Shown piece by piece: positions 11,709-22,959 of a stretch of 64,000 nt of DNA. The stretch spans positions 104,065,006 to 104,129,005 of the forward strand of contig NC_135370.1 of the NCBI RefSeq assembly GCF_049243985.1, read 5' to 3'. Under the pieces are notes generated by a model. The model worked only from the letters and a program-made list of their open reading frames with translations. It did not search any database and was not told the origin of the DNA. Position numbers and translations under genes: made by a program. The stretch's first letter is position 1. Each line of letters starts with the position of its first letter. The stretch comes from Paroedura picta. Lineage: Eukaryota; Chordata; Lepidosauria; Squamata; Gekkonidae.

Positions 11709-11996
11709 ATGAGCCTCTTGTGGCGCAGAGTGGTAAGGCAGCAGAAATGCTGTCTGAAGCTGTCTGCCCATGAGGCTGGGAGTTCAATCCCATCAGCCGG
11801 CTCAAGGTTGATTCAGCCTTCCATCCTTCCGAGGTCGGTAAAATGAGTACCCAGCTTGCTGCTGGGGGGTAAACGGTAATGACTGGGGAAGGCACTGGCA
11901 AACCACCCTGTATTGAGTCTGCCATGAAAACACTAGAGGGCGTCACCCCAAGGGCAGACATGACTTGGTGCTTGCACAGGGGATACCTTTACCTTT
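11709..11996 (+). mobile_element. tRNA-derived SINE (Sauria-SINE-like), full length
   Basis: Complete copy from GAGCCTCTTGTGGCGCAG to the ACCTTT tail, with pol III A and B boxes. A perfect 10-bp target-site duplication AAGTCACTGA flanks it at 11699-11708 and 11997-12006. This proves retrotransposition and fixes both ends. Confidence 0.93.
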
Positions 11997-12224
11997 AAGT
12001 CACTGAGGAAATAGAAGAAATTGAAAATGGGACATTATTTATTCAGAATCTGTTCTGACTTTTCCAAATACTGAATAATGGAGACATTAAAAGGATTGAT
12101 ATAATCAACTGTATTATTTCTGCCTAGTCGATCTTTTGTTGTTCTGTTGAAGAGTAACAAGCAGCCAGGCCAAGTTGAGTCATATATGTCAGGTGGTATC
12201 AAGTCACCCAGAGCTTGCTGCCAG

Positions 12225-12390
12225 ACCTAGGGCTGCCAGCTCCAGGTGGGACCTGGAGAGCTCCCAGAACTACATCTGGATTCAGACAATAAAGATCTGT
12301 CATCCTGGAGGAAAAGGCTGTTCTGGAGGATGGATTCTATGTCATTATATCCAGCTGAGACCCCAAACACTGCATTTGTTTCAGAAAAGA
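12225..12390 (-). repeat. MITE-like repeat of the TTGCCAAC type, truncated
   Basis: The end GGCTGCCAGCTCCAGGTGGG and the inner phrases around CTGGAGGA match other members at 15055-16205, 24445, 43875 and 55430. Members end in a short inverted repeat around GTTGCCAAC, which suggests a MITE. This one is diverged and lacks a clean far end. Confidence 0.55.
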
Positions 12391-14544
12391 TCAGGAGTCT
12401 GACTCCCAAGGATTGTTCTTTCTGCTGTTTTCATATCTTTCTCTCCCCAGTCGTAAGCTCCAGCACAGAGAGGCTGGCTCGGGCTGTCCTCCTTCTCTGC
12501 CTCTTCAAGAGGTTCTCCACCCCTTGCCAGGGTTGCTTTGTATTCCCTTTCTATTTTCTTGACTTCAACAGAGCTTTCAAACCCTCCCCCATTGCTTGGG
12601 ATTGTTGTGGCTCTGCTTTAAGATCAGTCCATTAGAGCTTGCAATGCCAGTGTTACTGGATTCTGCTGGGCATTTGGTACACTCAGTGTGTTTCCCCATA
12701 TTATGAGACTGTGAGACTCTTTCCCATTTCCCTCAGTGGCCAATAACACAACAGATAATCCCCTAGAGGTTGGCAATATGGAATACAGGGCTTCACAGCT
12801 GCTCTTGTCAGCTTCAAAATAGTCTTATCAGTTTTGAGAGGTTTTTCTCCCCCTTTAGCCTACATTACTTTGTGTTCTCATTCAGTCAATGAACTAACAC
12901 TTAAACACATGTGCAACACTTAATGGGGATTTGAATGGAAGATGCTGCCTATCTCTATCACCACTCCTGAGACTACCTTGGTTACCAATTCAGGCAGAAA
13001 AACTGTCCTGGGAGCTAATGAAAGAGTTCTGTGACAATAGCATAAAAATGTTATCTGGAGATGACAACTGATTTTATTAGCAAAGCAGAGAAGAGATACG
13101 AGAGCTGGGTTACTCACAATCACAGGAAGACATGAAAGAAATACATTTGTTTTCCATATAGCGTAGCAAACAGAATAGTCAGCATCTTCTCAGAAATAAT
13201 TAATGCATGTACACCCTGGGTACCTGTTCTGAGGAGTCTGTTATTGTTATTGCAGCAATCCAAAAGTATACATTTTTCTTAAGACATGAAGATCTTTGTT
13301 CACTTGAATCATTCAGGAAAACTGTTGCTACAATGTATAAAAAGTTGTGACAGTCCTTTTTAAAAAACACTAATTAACTGTAGCTTATCAAAATCCAACT
13401 ACTACTGCTTATGCAGGAACAAGCCAATTGACAGTAAATCAGTCAAGCAAATCCTAGATTGAAATTTCATTCCAGACTTTTTTCTGCTGTTTTTGATTTA
13501 AACTGTCATCTTGAGCTCTGATTTATCATATATGCTGTCATTTTAGCTTTCAAAGGGGCAAAAGAAAGCAGTGTGTACACATTCAAGTTGAGATTTTTTA
13601 AAAGAAAAGATCTGTGTGGTACTTTAGTGTATTGCCTATATATTACCTGATTCCCCAACAGGTAGAAAAGCAATAATTTATAAAAGAAGCCTGAATTATC
13701 ATCCTTTACATTCCAAATGTTCTTGCTATTGTCACTTCAGATACAGAATTCCAAGACACTTGAGGAAACCAGAATCATTCTTGTAGTGTGGCAGGATCTG
13801 TAGTAACATGCTAGTTTGAGATATGAAAACTCTTTTTGATGTTCATTTGCTCACAAATGAATATATGGCATGGTAGTTGGGTTCAGAACCTCTGGCATTA
13901 TGTCCATCTTCCAGCTGTTGAAATGTATAATTTGTACACCTGAATATATATATTCTCCTGCAAAAGGAATATGGGACCTTCTGTTTGCCAGGGCACATGA
14001 TTATGCACACAGGAGCCACTTCACAGCAACACCTGGATTTGGGTGGCATTTTGGGTTACACAAAAATGGTGCACAAGATGCAACAATGATAACCATCAGA
14101 AACATATGTGGAGAGGAAGATGAAGCTTGCTCCAGCTTCTCTCCCTCATTCCTTACTAGTCTAACAGGTAGGCAAGAGGCAAGAGGGAGAACATTGGAGA
14201 AGCCATGTGGGCAAGTGCAAAGAATCCAAAATTGAAAATTGCACTGTTGGAGACACAGAGAAGATTCTGTACAGCTATCAGTAGAAATAGGAAGCACCAG
14301 TTGCAAGCCATGATCAGGAAAGGGGAGAAGAGAACTGCCATTTGTAGGCGATTTATGGCAAGGATATGGAAGACTCAACTGGGAGAAATCAGAGGTGGTG
14401 GCAAGGAGGAAGGAAATGGGATTCCTTTCCTCTCTAAAGACTGTTCACAATGAGAAGTGCCACCAGAGGCAGAGAGTTCAATAACTACATTTTAAATTAA
14501 AACAAAATAAAAATAAAGATAGTTATGGGGATTATTAGCAGCCT
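12391..14544. other. Unassigned stretch, no gene seen
   Basis: Frames of up to about 129 codons occur on both strands but resemble no known protein and have no splice or codon support. No RNA gene was recognised. Confidence 0.5.
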
Positions 14545-14965
14545 TAATAGCACTAAGTGGGCTGATCTCATCAGAACTTGGAAGCTAAACTGGTTTGTCC
14601 ACTGTTATTACTTGGACGATGTAAAGAGTTAGATTTCCTTTGTATGAAGGACACACCAAAGTAAATGTAACAGTTAGTCTTTTATTGCCAAAGAAACAAG
14701 ATTCCTGTAGTTTTCCTAAATGCTCTCTGGATCCTACTGCCCATAGCTCTGTTCTTCTAGTCAGGAGGGATCATCTGAAAACACTCCTCTTCTCCTGGAA
14801 GTATTGTCTCTAAATTACAGAAATCATTATAGATGGATGACCACTAAGGATGACAATGGTTGCCATACAGAGGAAGGCAACAGCAAACTACTTCTGCTCA
14901 TTGCTTGCCTTGAAAATTCAATGAGGGGTTGTTGTGAGTTATTTGTGACTTGACAGCACACTGTT
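14545..14965 (+). mobile_element. 5S-rRNA-derived SINE, split by an insertion
   Basis: The head, near 14561-14620, reads GATCTCATCAGAACTTGGAA then GCTAAACTGG and TTACTTGGACGATG. This matches the internal promoter half of 5S rRNA (box A and box C region). The body resumes at about 14831 with GGATGACCACTAAGGATGAC and runs to a tail phrase near GTGACTTGACAGCAC. About 210 bases of other sequence lie between. A second copy in the opposite sense is at 63685. Confidence 0.75.
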
Positions 14966-15335
14966 ATTACTATGAGGATTAGCTGGATGTAGTAATATCT
15001 TGTTAAAAGTTTATATGACTATTGTACATTGCTTCAAAGAGGAATTAGGTCTGCCAGATCCTCCTTGGTCATCAGCAGGGTGTTGGGAGGGTTAGGATTG
15101 GCAGAACCAAGTTGGGAAACTCCTGAAGATTTGAGGATTGAGCCTGACCATGACAGGGATCTCGGTGGTAAACCAAAAAAGGAACAAAACCCAACCTTAA
15201 CAGGTAGGAACTCAAAAGTTGAGCTGAACAATAAAAATAATGTAAAACTGGTTGGTTGTTTATTATGGTGCACAATTAAAAACAGAATAAAAACTTCTTA
15301 AAAACTATACCGAACTAACAGCACATAGAACCAAG

Positions 15336-15377
15336 GACCAAACACGTTTCGACCCTTCTGGGTCTTCCTCAGTGGTC
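15336..15377 (-). ncRNA. Hammerhead-ribozyme-like motif
   Basis: On the minus strand: stem I GACCA with TGGTC (5 perfect pairs); core CTGAGGA; stem II GACCC with GGGTC around loop AGAA; core GAAA; then CGTGTT, where C pairs G and A pairs U to give a two-pair stem III before the cleavage-type triplet GUU. This is the type I arrangement known from Penelope-like elements. One extra A lies between CTGAGGA and stem II, so activity is doubtful. Known: PLEs carry small hammerheads. Inferred: this tail derives from one. Confidence 0.55.
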
Positions 15378-15400
15378 AAGATTATAATAATACACTCTAG

Positions 15401-16047
<647 letters not shown>

Positions 16048-16244
16048 GGGATCTCAGTGGGGCACATGCCATGTAATCCACCCTCCAAATGCTCCATTTT
16101 CTCCAGAGGAATTGATCTTTGTTGTCTGGAGATAAGGTATGATTTCAGGGGAACGCTAGGTCCCACTAGGAATCAGGCACCCCTTGGTGAAATTTGGAAA
16201 TAATTTTAAGTTAGGGCTTCTGGAGCCTCTGCTGAGAGAACTTA

Positions 16245-16560
16245 GGGCTTTCTCTTTAAGAGAAGCCTTGCAACCTGGAACGAGGAAGCCTTGAACTAAT
16301 GCCCTGGCCAATCAGGGCTTTTCTACAGTGTTGGAGGTTCGAGGCAGCAAATTAGTTTAGAAAAAGCAGAGAACTGCACCTTTACTCATGCTGATTTTTC
16401 AAATATCGAGGGTTATATTCACTCCAGGATATCGCGGGGGAAAGGTAGGGTCACTCCAGATCAATCATGCTTGTTGCAGATGAAAAATTTAAATTGCCCA
16501 AAATTAAAATGGAAATCACATTCACTGTAGACAGCAGGGACTAAATCGACCTGGGACTGG
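16245..16560 (+). repeat. Unclassified dispersed repeat, copy 1
   Basis: Phrases such as AATGCCCTGGCCAATCAGGG, GTGTTGGAGG and the downstream GATATCGCGGGGGAAAGGTA recur in the same order at 46075-46400. It ends close to GGAATAAAAGC. A CCAAT box followed by AATAAA could point to an LTR, but no terminal repeat or duplication was found. Confidence 0.55.
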
Positions 16561-16849
16561 AATAAAAGCTCCTTAGAGACTTTCAAGTTTGAAAGGATAG
16601 GCAGGGGCAAAGGGCCAAGATCTCAGCTGTTGTCAGCAATTGACTATCTGTTTGCCCATTATTCTCTTAATGTAGACATTTACATTTTTACTGTGGCCAA
16701 ATGTTTCCCATGCAAGTCAATCTCAGGTGAACGCAAAAAAATCGAAAATGCTATTTTTTCCTATTTATCTCTGGGACCTGTTAATCATTTTCATTATCCT
16801 GTATGTTAATTTATTCTTACACTCTACCTATAAGTTTGAACTGATTGCT

Positions 16850-16955
16850 TCCAGTCCATGACTTTGTATCTGAGGAAGTGTGCATGCACATGAAAGCTCA
16901 TACCTTGAATAAAAATTTGTTGGTCTTAAAGGTGCCGCTGGACTCTAAATTTGTA
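16850..16955 (+). repeat. Dispersed repeat tail with a second hammerhead-like fold
   Basis: Carries CTGAGGA (16870-16876), then a palindromic arm GTGTGCATGCACAT, then GAAA (16892-16895). It is bracketed by GTAT (16866-16869) and ATAC (16900-16903), which pair. AATAAA follows at 16909, then GTTGGTCTTAAAGGTGCC. The order of parts matches the motif at 15336-15377, including the extra A after CTGAGGA, but stem III is almost absent. The parent element was not identified. Confidence 0.5.
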
Positions 16956-17005
16956 AAATTGGAAATTATAATTAATAACATAACATTAACAGTATGAAAC
17001 TATTT

Positions 17006-17272
17006 AGAAGATTTAGTTCTTATTTGCTGCTTTTCTCTACCTCGAGGTGTCTCAAAGCAGCTTACAATCGCCTTCCTTTTCCTCTCCCCACAACAGACAC
17101 CCTGTGGGGTGGGTGAGGCTGAGAGAGCCCTGATAGTACTGTTCTGTCAGAACAGTTTTATCAGTGCCATGGCGAGCCCAAAGGCACCCAGCTTGCTGCA
17201 TGTGGGGGAGTGGGGAATCAAACCTGGCTTGCCAGATTAGAAGTCGGCACTCCTAACCACTACACCGACCTG
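17006..17272 (-). mobile_element. tRNA-derived CORE-type SINE, copy 1
   Basis: On the minus strand: a GGTGTAGTGGTTAGGAGTG A-box region, then a diverged B box of the GGTTTGATTCC type. The central part, which in other copies reads GCTGGGTGACCTTGGGCT, matches the MIR/CORE-SINE core. It ends in a phrase near AAGAACTAAAT. Three further copies are at 19387, 35956 and 54712. Confidence 0.85.
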
Positions 17273-19386
17273 CATCAAGTTTAAATAGATTTCTAGCATG
17301 ATCTCAGATTATATAGTATCCTAATTAATGTCAGTCTAATTAATTACTATTAGAGGTTAAATTACTATTGGAGGAGCTGCTACCTGAGCTTGGGAGGCTG
17401 GGAGATTGTAAGTGAAGGCTTGGCTGATTGCTGCATGGTGCCAATTGTCCAATCTCTTCTCTTAGGAGAGTGGTGTATGTGAAAAAGAAGGGAAGCCACT
17501 TTGGGACCAGCCTCAGATGGGTGGTGGCTTGATTTGAAGCACCCATCTCTCCAGCCACTGGCTTCAGGGGGCACTGAGTACAGCCCAGCTGCCAGGTGGG
17601 ATAAGTGACCAGCCCATTGGGTGAGCTCTTCTTTGGAGGCAGAGCTGAAACCCCTGAAACATTGTTCAGGCTTTGAGAAACCTCAGAAGTGATCATACAG
17701 AATACGGTTGGGAAGCATAGCTGTGCACATGCCTACCCAAGGCCCCTTCCCTTCCCACCCCTCCAGGCCCATCATTGGCCATGTGGGGAGCAGGGCAGGA
17801 GCATGGTCATATCACCCAATAAATGTTTAGAATTAAAAATAATTAACTGCCACCCATTCAGGAAATCTTTCTAGGGCCATCAAGAAACCCCGGAGTTTCA
17901 AGGAACTGTGGTTGAGAAAGCTTGTGCTAAGGGAATAGGAGCTGGATGTGGTCAGGATCTGCCAGTGGCAGGAGAGTCTGCAGCAGCTGGAATTGGAGAT
18001 GGCCAGCAGTGAAGTGGTGGTGATGTCAAACAAGCACACATGGATGAGTCCTCAGCAGTTGCTCAGATGATTACACAGAGCGATGGAAAAGAAACACTGA
18101 TTTCAAATGTAGATCTTTCCCTTCCCACAGTGTAGTGGGGGAGGGGGGAAGAAAGCAAATGCTGCAACATGTTGTGTTCAGTGACTTCTGAACAAAGTGG
18201 GTGGCTTCTTGTCATTAACTATTTACAGTGCTAAAAATGGAACAGTGTTTAATTACTCTGAGACTACAATTCAAGAGTGAAATCATCTGCTGTATAAAGC
18301 AACTGCAAACAGTCCAGAAGCATATACATGAAATAATTCAGAACAGAAGTTCTGAAAAAAATAGCCATACCATCATTTTCATAGCAGTAACAAGGCAGAA
18401 CACTGGGCCCTTAAAGATAAAATAATTTATTATGCCCTGAAATTTCATTGCTTACATTTTGAGACTTTCAAAGTATATGCTGCTATTAGGAAGCAGTTTG
18501 CTATTTTATCTCACCCCCCCCCCACACTCCAACAGTTACATAATTCAAGGAAGGTCCATATCTCTTCCCTCATTCTTTTACAGAAGTTGCAGCTATGATG
18601 GAATTTTAAAAGGTCCCATGGATGTGTACTTCCATGACTCTGAAATTTCAGAAGTTTGAGAAAAACACACCCATCCATTGAAATGTAGAAACAAACACAT
18701 ACCCCCCCCCCCATGGAATACGTATAGAAATATTTTGAAACTAGCTCCTTGAGTAACAGCCAGTTCTAGTTGAGGGGTGGGGCTGGGCAAAGAGTTCCCA
18801 GAGACCGATTCCCATCCACTCAGTCATGTGTCTCCCTATCTGTGCATCCTACCTTGTACTGCTCACAAGCCCTCTCGCTGTCCATATTTCTGGCCATCAG
18901 CACTGCTCGCAGAACTTTCCCAGGCGGCAGTATATGCTGCTGGAGGCATAGGTGACAGTGGACAGGCAGGGAAATGACATGTTGCAGTGGGCAGCTGCCC
19001 CACCTGAGGGTATGCTGATGCCATCAACCTTGCCTTCAGTGATGGAAAGCATATTTCACTATGTGCATGTACACAAAGGGTCATATCTGAAACATTTTCA
19101 TTTTTTAAGAAAGAAATTCAACAGCAAAGATCTGCTATTGAAACAGAGACAAATGTTCTCTTGATTCTTCCTCTGAAGCATACAAAATTTGATGTAAGAT
19201 TATTGCAGAAAAATCCCAGGAGTACACACAGAAGAAGTCCCAATCAGCACAGGATTGAGGTAATTAATTCATGTTCAGTTACTAATATGACATTACAAAG
19301 AATCATGTAATATTTCTTGTAGGGTGTATTAAAATGTTCTAGAAATTTGGATTTACAATACTGAGACTAGCAAACTTTACATGCCT
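17273..19386. other. Unassigned stretch, no gene seen
   Basis: Several frames of 60-118 codons exist but look like chance. There are short homopolymer runs of C near 18520 and 18700. No RNA gene or clear repeat was recognised. Confidence 0.5.
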
Positions 19387-19652
19387 GTGCCAGCTTGGTG
19401 TAGTTGTTAGGAGTATGGACTTCTGGCGTGCTGAGTTCGATTCTGTACTCCCCCACATGCAGCCAGCTGGGTGACCTTGGGCTTGCCACAGCACTGAGAA
19501 AACTGTTCTGACTGAGCAGTGATATCAGGGCTCTCTCAGCCTCACCTACCTCACAGGATCTGTTCTGGGGAGAGGAAAGGGAAGGCGAATGTAAGCCACT
19601 TGAGACTCCTTTGGGAAGAGAAAAGCGGCATATAAGAACCAACTCTTCTTTA
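19387..19652 (+). mobile_element. tRNA-derived CORE-type SINE, copy 2
   Basis: Plus-strand copy reading GCCAGCTTGGTGTAGTTG at the head, GCTGGGTGACCTTGGGCTTG in the core, and ending CATATAAGAACCAACTCTTC. It matches the copies at 17006, 35956 and 54712 along its length. Confidence 0.9.
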
Positions 19653-20206
19653 AAAATCAGACAAATGTTACAGCAAAAATAAATTGACAATGTGTTACAA
19701 CATAAGCCACTGGGGAATTCTCCTAGCTTTGTTGGTCTCTTACTTAAAATATCAAAGTTTTGTTGTTTGCCAGAAATAACTAGATATTTCAACATGAAGT
19801 TACTTTTGAGTACTACATTTTCTAAAAACATAGGTGGAATTGCTTTATCCTCTGCTCAGCAAATACAGTTTACATCAAACATATAACCAATCAACTTCCC
19901 CATTAAGGCCATGTGGAAATAGAGTGTTCATAGTATAAAACCAATATGTATCCCCTGCTCTCAGATGTTGAATACATTGTAGGCTGGGAGACTTGATTTT
20001 TTCCCAACACACAGAAGTTAAACTGGTTACCTGGGTTTCTCAAGGTCTTGAAATGCTGAATCAAACAAGCATTCCTTTTTTGTAACCTCATACAATTTAT
20101 GTGCTCACAAATTTGTTTCTTCACAGCTGTGGTAGTAAAACCTACTTACATCATGGCTACTGGATAACATAAATCACAGCTTTAGGATTAAAAATAACAA
20201 ATTATT

Positions 20207-20376
20207 TTATGGAATACGTACTCTGGTTAGATGAATCACAAAAAATATCAGTGCAAAAGCAAAGATGGCAAATATAACAGTTCCTGCAATGGCAATTACC
20301 AACTGGCTTAGTTTTGCCTTCCAGCCTACACAACTGCATGGATTACCAGTGGTGTCTAAATTGCAGGTAGGCATAT
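20207..20376 (-). CDS. Possible orphan terminal exon of a single-pass membrane protein
   Basis: I do not recognise the gene. On the minus strand an acceptor-like CTTGCATACCAG precedes 20376. The frame that follows reads MPTCNLDTTGNPCSCVGW, then KAKLSQ, then a 25-residue hydrophobic segment LVIAIAGTVIFAIFALALI and FFVIHL. It ends with a basic tail TRVRIP and a stop at 20207-20209. Three cysteines next to a membrane segment with positive residues on the inner side is a common way for EGF-like or Ly6-like type I proteins to end. There is no upstream exon in view and no clear poly(A) signal, so this could still be a chance frame or a lone duplicated exon. Confidence 0.35.
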
Positions 20377-21039
20377 CTGGTATGCAAGGAGGTAAGATGT
20401 GTTTTTACTTTGCCCTGATCTTTCTCCCAATACACTTTACCACAGCTAAACTCATCAGATGACAATAGAGCACTGTAGGATTTAGCCACAAAATATCTGA
20501 CTGACAATTTCAAAATACGGAACCCTGCTTAGCTCTTTCAGCAGCAAGAACAATGATAGCTTAAGAAAACTAATTGGTTGTAGTTTTATGTCGTGGTGAG
20601 ATCTTGCTGTTTTCCCAGCATTTATGCAAGCAATCTTTCGGTCTTCATTCAATTCTATTTTTGTCTCTTGGCCCTAATAGTTCTACTCCTCCTATCTTGC
20701 CACTACCTATGGTGTCACCATTTGCTTTCTGACATTGTTATTGTCCTGTTTTGATTCTCAGATTTGCTATAGTCAATTATTTTTACATTTCTTTTGCACA
20801 GTTAACTATCACATATTTATCACATTATTGCAACATCTCCTGCTATTATTCACAAGGTAGATTCAGTATGTTCATGGTTATCTAGGGAACAAAATAGACA
20901 ATTTTTTACCTCACACTGTGTTTCTCCTCATTAGTGCTGTGAAAAAAAAATCCAGTCATTCCCTTAGGATCCTTTTGCAGAGTCTGGTAGAACTATAATA
21001 TCCTTTGCAAAGAAGAAATGTTTGTGAGCAACTGTCTGA

Positions 21040-22900
21040 GAATCTTTTTTTCCTTTTGGGCACTCCCTATCCCAACAATCCCAGGAACTGAGTGGGTAGG
21101 TCTGGTGTGGGACACAGGGGAGAGTTTGGCCATCTGTCTGGTGTACAGGTCACCTACTGTACCTACAGTTACCCTGCCAAATTTCCTGGTGTTGGTGGCT
21201 TGGTGGGTAGTATAGTTCTTCAGACTATTGATCTTGGGAAACATACTTGCAGAGAAAAGTGACCTTGCATAATTCAGACCTAGTGTCAGCCAAGGCAACA
21301 CTGGGATTCACCAAATTTGTTGTTGGCCCCACACACCAAGCAGACCACACCCTGGATTTGATTTTTGGGATGGGGTTAAATAGTGGTGCAGTCAAAATGT
21401 GCATGGCTAGCATTAAGAATTAGGAAAGATTGGGTCACTCATGTATAGCCATAATAGGTCCACAGAACGTCTTATGCTTTTTGGTTAGTAGATATTATCG
21501 CACGTCTCTTAATCTTGTTTTTTGTTTTATATTTTAACAGCTTTACTAGTTTTATTGCTTTTATTACTCATTTTATTCTTGTAAAATAGTCAACAGCAGT
21601 TAATGCTTCTAAATGTTGGCTTTTATGATGGAGAAGTTTTAAGTTTTATTGTTGATGCATTTTTAACCTTTTAATGTATTACCCTCCCTTTTACAAACTG
21701 CTATTGTATAGTAGTGCAAAGTTTGATCTAAATGACCACAAATAAATAAAAGAAAGTGGTGCAGTCCAACCAATCAGGGTGTCATTGTTGGATGACTTTG
21801 CCCTAAAGGATTGAGTTAATACACTGCCTCCTCCTTGAATAGGCAGAGAACAGATTTTCACTCACCCAAGGAGACTTATAGATCCTATTGGATTCCAGAA
21901 TGCTCTGCAGGATCTGATGTCACCCCCAGAGATTCAGTCAATGAGCTGGTAGAGTATTGGCATTGCTGGCTCTGAAGTCATTGACAAAATCGCTCCACGA
22001 TGCCCTCTCTACTCTTGACCCAAATCAGCTCACACTGGAGCTGCAGAAGCAGAAACAAGAGTTGAGATGACTAGAACAAGTTTGTTGGAAAACTCATGAT
22101 GAGGCTTCAAGAGCATCTTATAAAAGGCTTATGAATGCTTATGAGATGGCAGTAAAGGCTGCAAATACATTGCAGCCTCTATTGCCTCTGTGAGCTTGCA
22201 CTAAGCACAACTGTTTAAAGCAATGTGGTCTTTGACAACCTTATTCAAAGGATCATCCCAGACTTAATTGGATGTTAGCTGTGGGGCTTTTGTGAGCTTC
22301 TTCATGTTGAAAATCTTGATGTTCCAGCAGGTGCTTTCTATCATGCTTGAGACAGATACTGAACTGGAGGCCCCTTGACTGTCTGGTCCTTTTTGGACCA
22401 CTTCGGCCCACTCTCCTTGGTCAATGTTGACAAGGTCCTAGAAGCTGTCCTACCAACCACCTGTCCTCTAGACCCATGTCTCTCTTGGCTGGTGAACGTT
22501 GGTGGGATGGAGATCTGGGTTCCTCTCTGAGAACTTATCAACTTGTTCTTAATTCAAGAACATTCCCAGAGAAACTAAAAGAAGCCATGGTTAGGCCACT
22601 TCTGAAAGAACAAGGGTTGGAACCTTCTGACCTGGCAAGCTACCACCCAGTATCTCACCTGGTATTCCTGGGTAAGGTGGTTGCATGGGTGGTCATAGGA
22701 CAACTACAGAGTTTCTTGTAAGATACATTGGTACTTGATTCATTCTGGTCCAACTGGCCTGGGTAGACACAACTCTGGTTGCTCTAACAAACAACCTCTG
22801 GAAGAAACTGGACCTAAGTGGGTCACTACTGCTGTTTGTATTAGATCTGACAGAAGCGTTCAACACAGTCAACCACAGGTTTTACCATAGAGTTTCTGCT
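21040..22900 (+). mobile_element. L2-type LINE with endonuclease and RT parts, containing a nested insertion
   Basis: The endonuclease region reads LVYRSPTVPTVTLPNFL (about 21155-21205), then FVVGPTHQADHTLDLIFG (about 21320-21370). The linker follows after 21767. The RT start reads FPEKLKEAMVRPLLKEQGLE then PSDLASYHPVSHLVFLGKV (about 22565-22680), and a phrase LDLTEAFNTVNH lies near 22845-22875. Frames are broken many times. A 361-bp element (21394-21754) is nested inside. The copy stops near 22900, shortly before the GC-rich segment at 22960. Confidence 0.8.
21394..21754 (+). mobile_element. Short LINE 3' end nested in the L2, with 12-bp TSD
   Basis: The insertion is flanked by a perfect 12-bp duplication AGTGGTGCAGTC (21382-21393 and 21755-21766). 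It consists of AT-rich 3'-UTR-like sequence that ends in AATAAATAAAAG. The L2 endonuclease frame is interrupted exactly here. It is probably a 5'-truncated L2-like copy; no coding sequence remains. Confidence 0.8.
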
Positions 22901-22959
22901 GATTCCTAAAAAGACACAAGGTTTTCCTTGAAAGTGATATAGAATCATCTTTAAACCAC

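Noticed and set aside
11709-11800. A tRNA gene
   Set aside because: A and B boxes are present but no cloverleaf forms, and the same sequence recurs in five SINE copies.
14545-14640. A functional 5S rRNA gene
   Set aside because: Only the promoter core region matches, it is diverged, and a SINE body follows; it is a SINE head.
19367-19831. A 154-codon minus-strand frame
   Set aside because: Mostly antisense through the CORE-type SINE; repeats of the same phrase occur in the other SINE copies.
20265-20462. A 65-codon plus-strand frame
   Set aside because: It is the complement of the better-supported minus-strand membrane-anchor exon.
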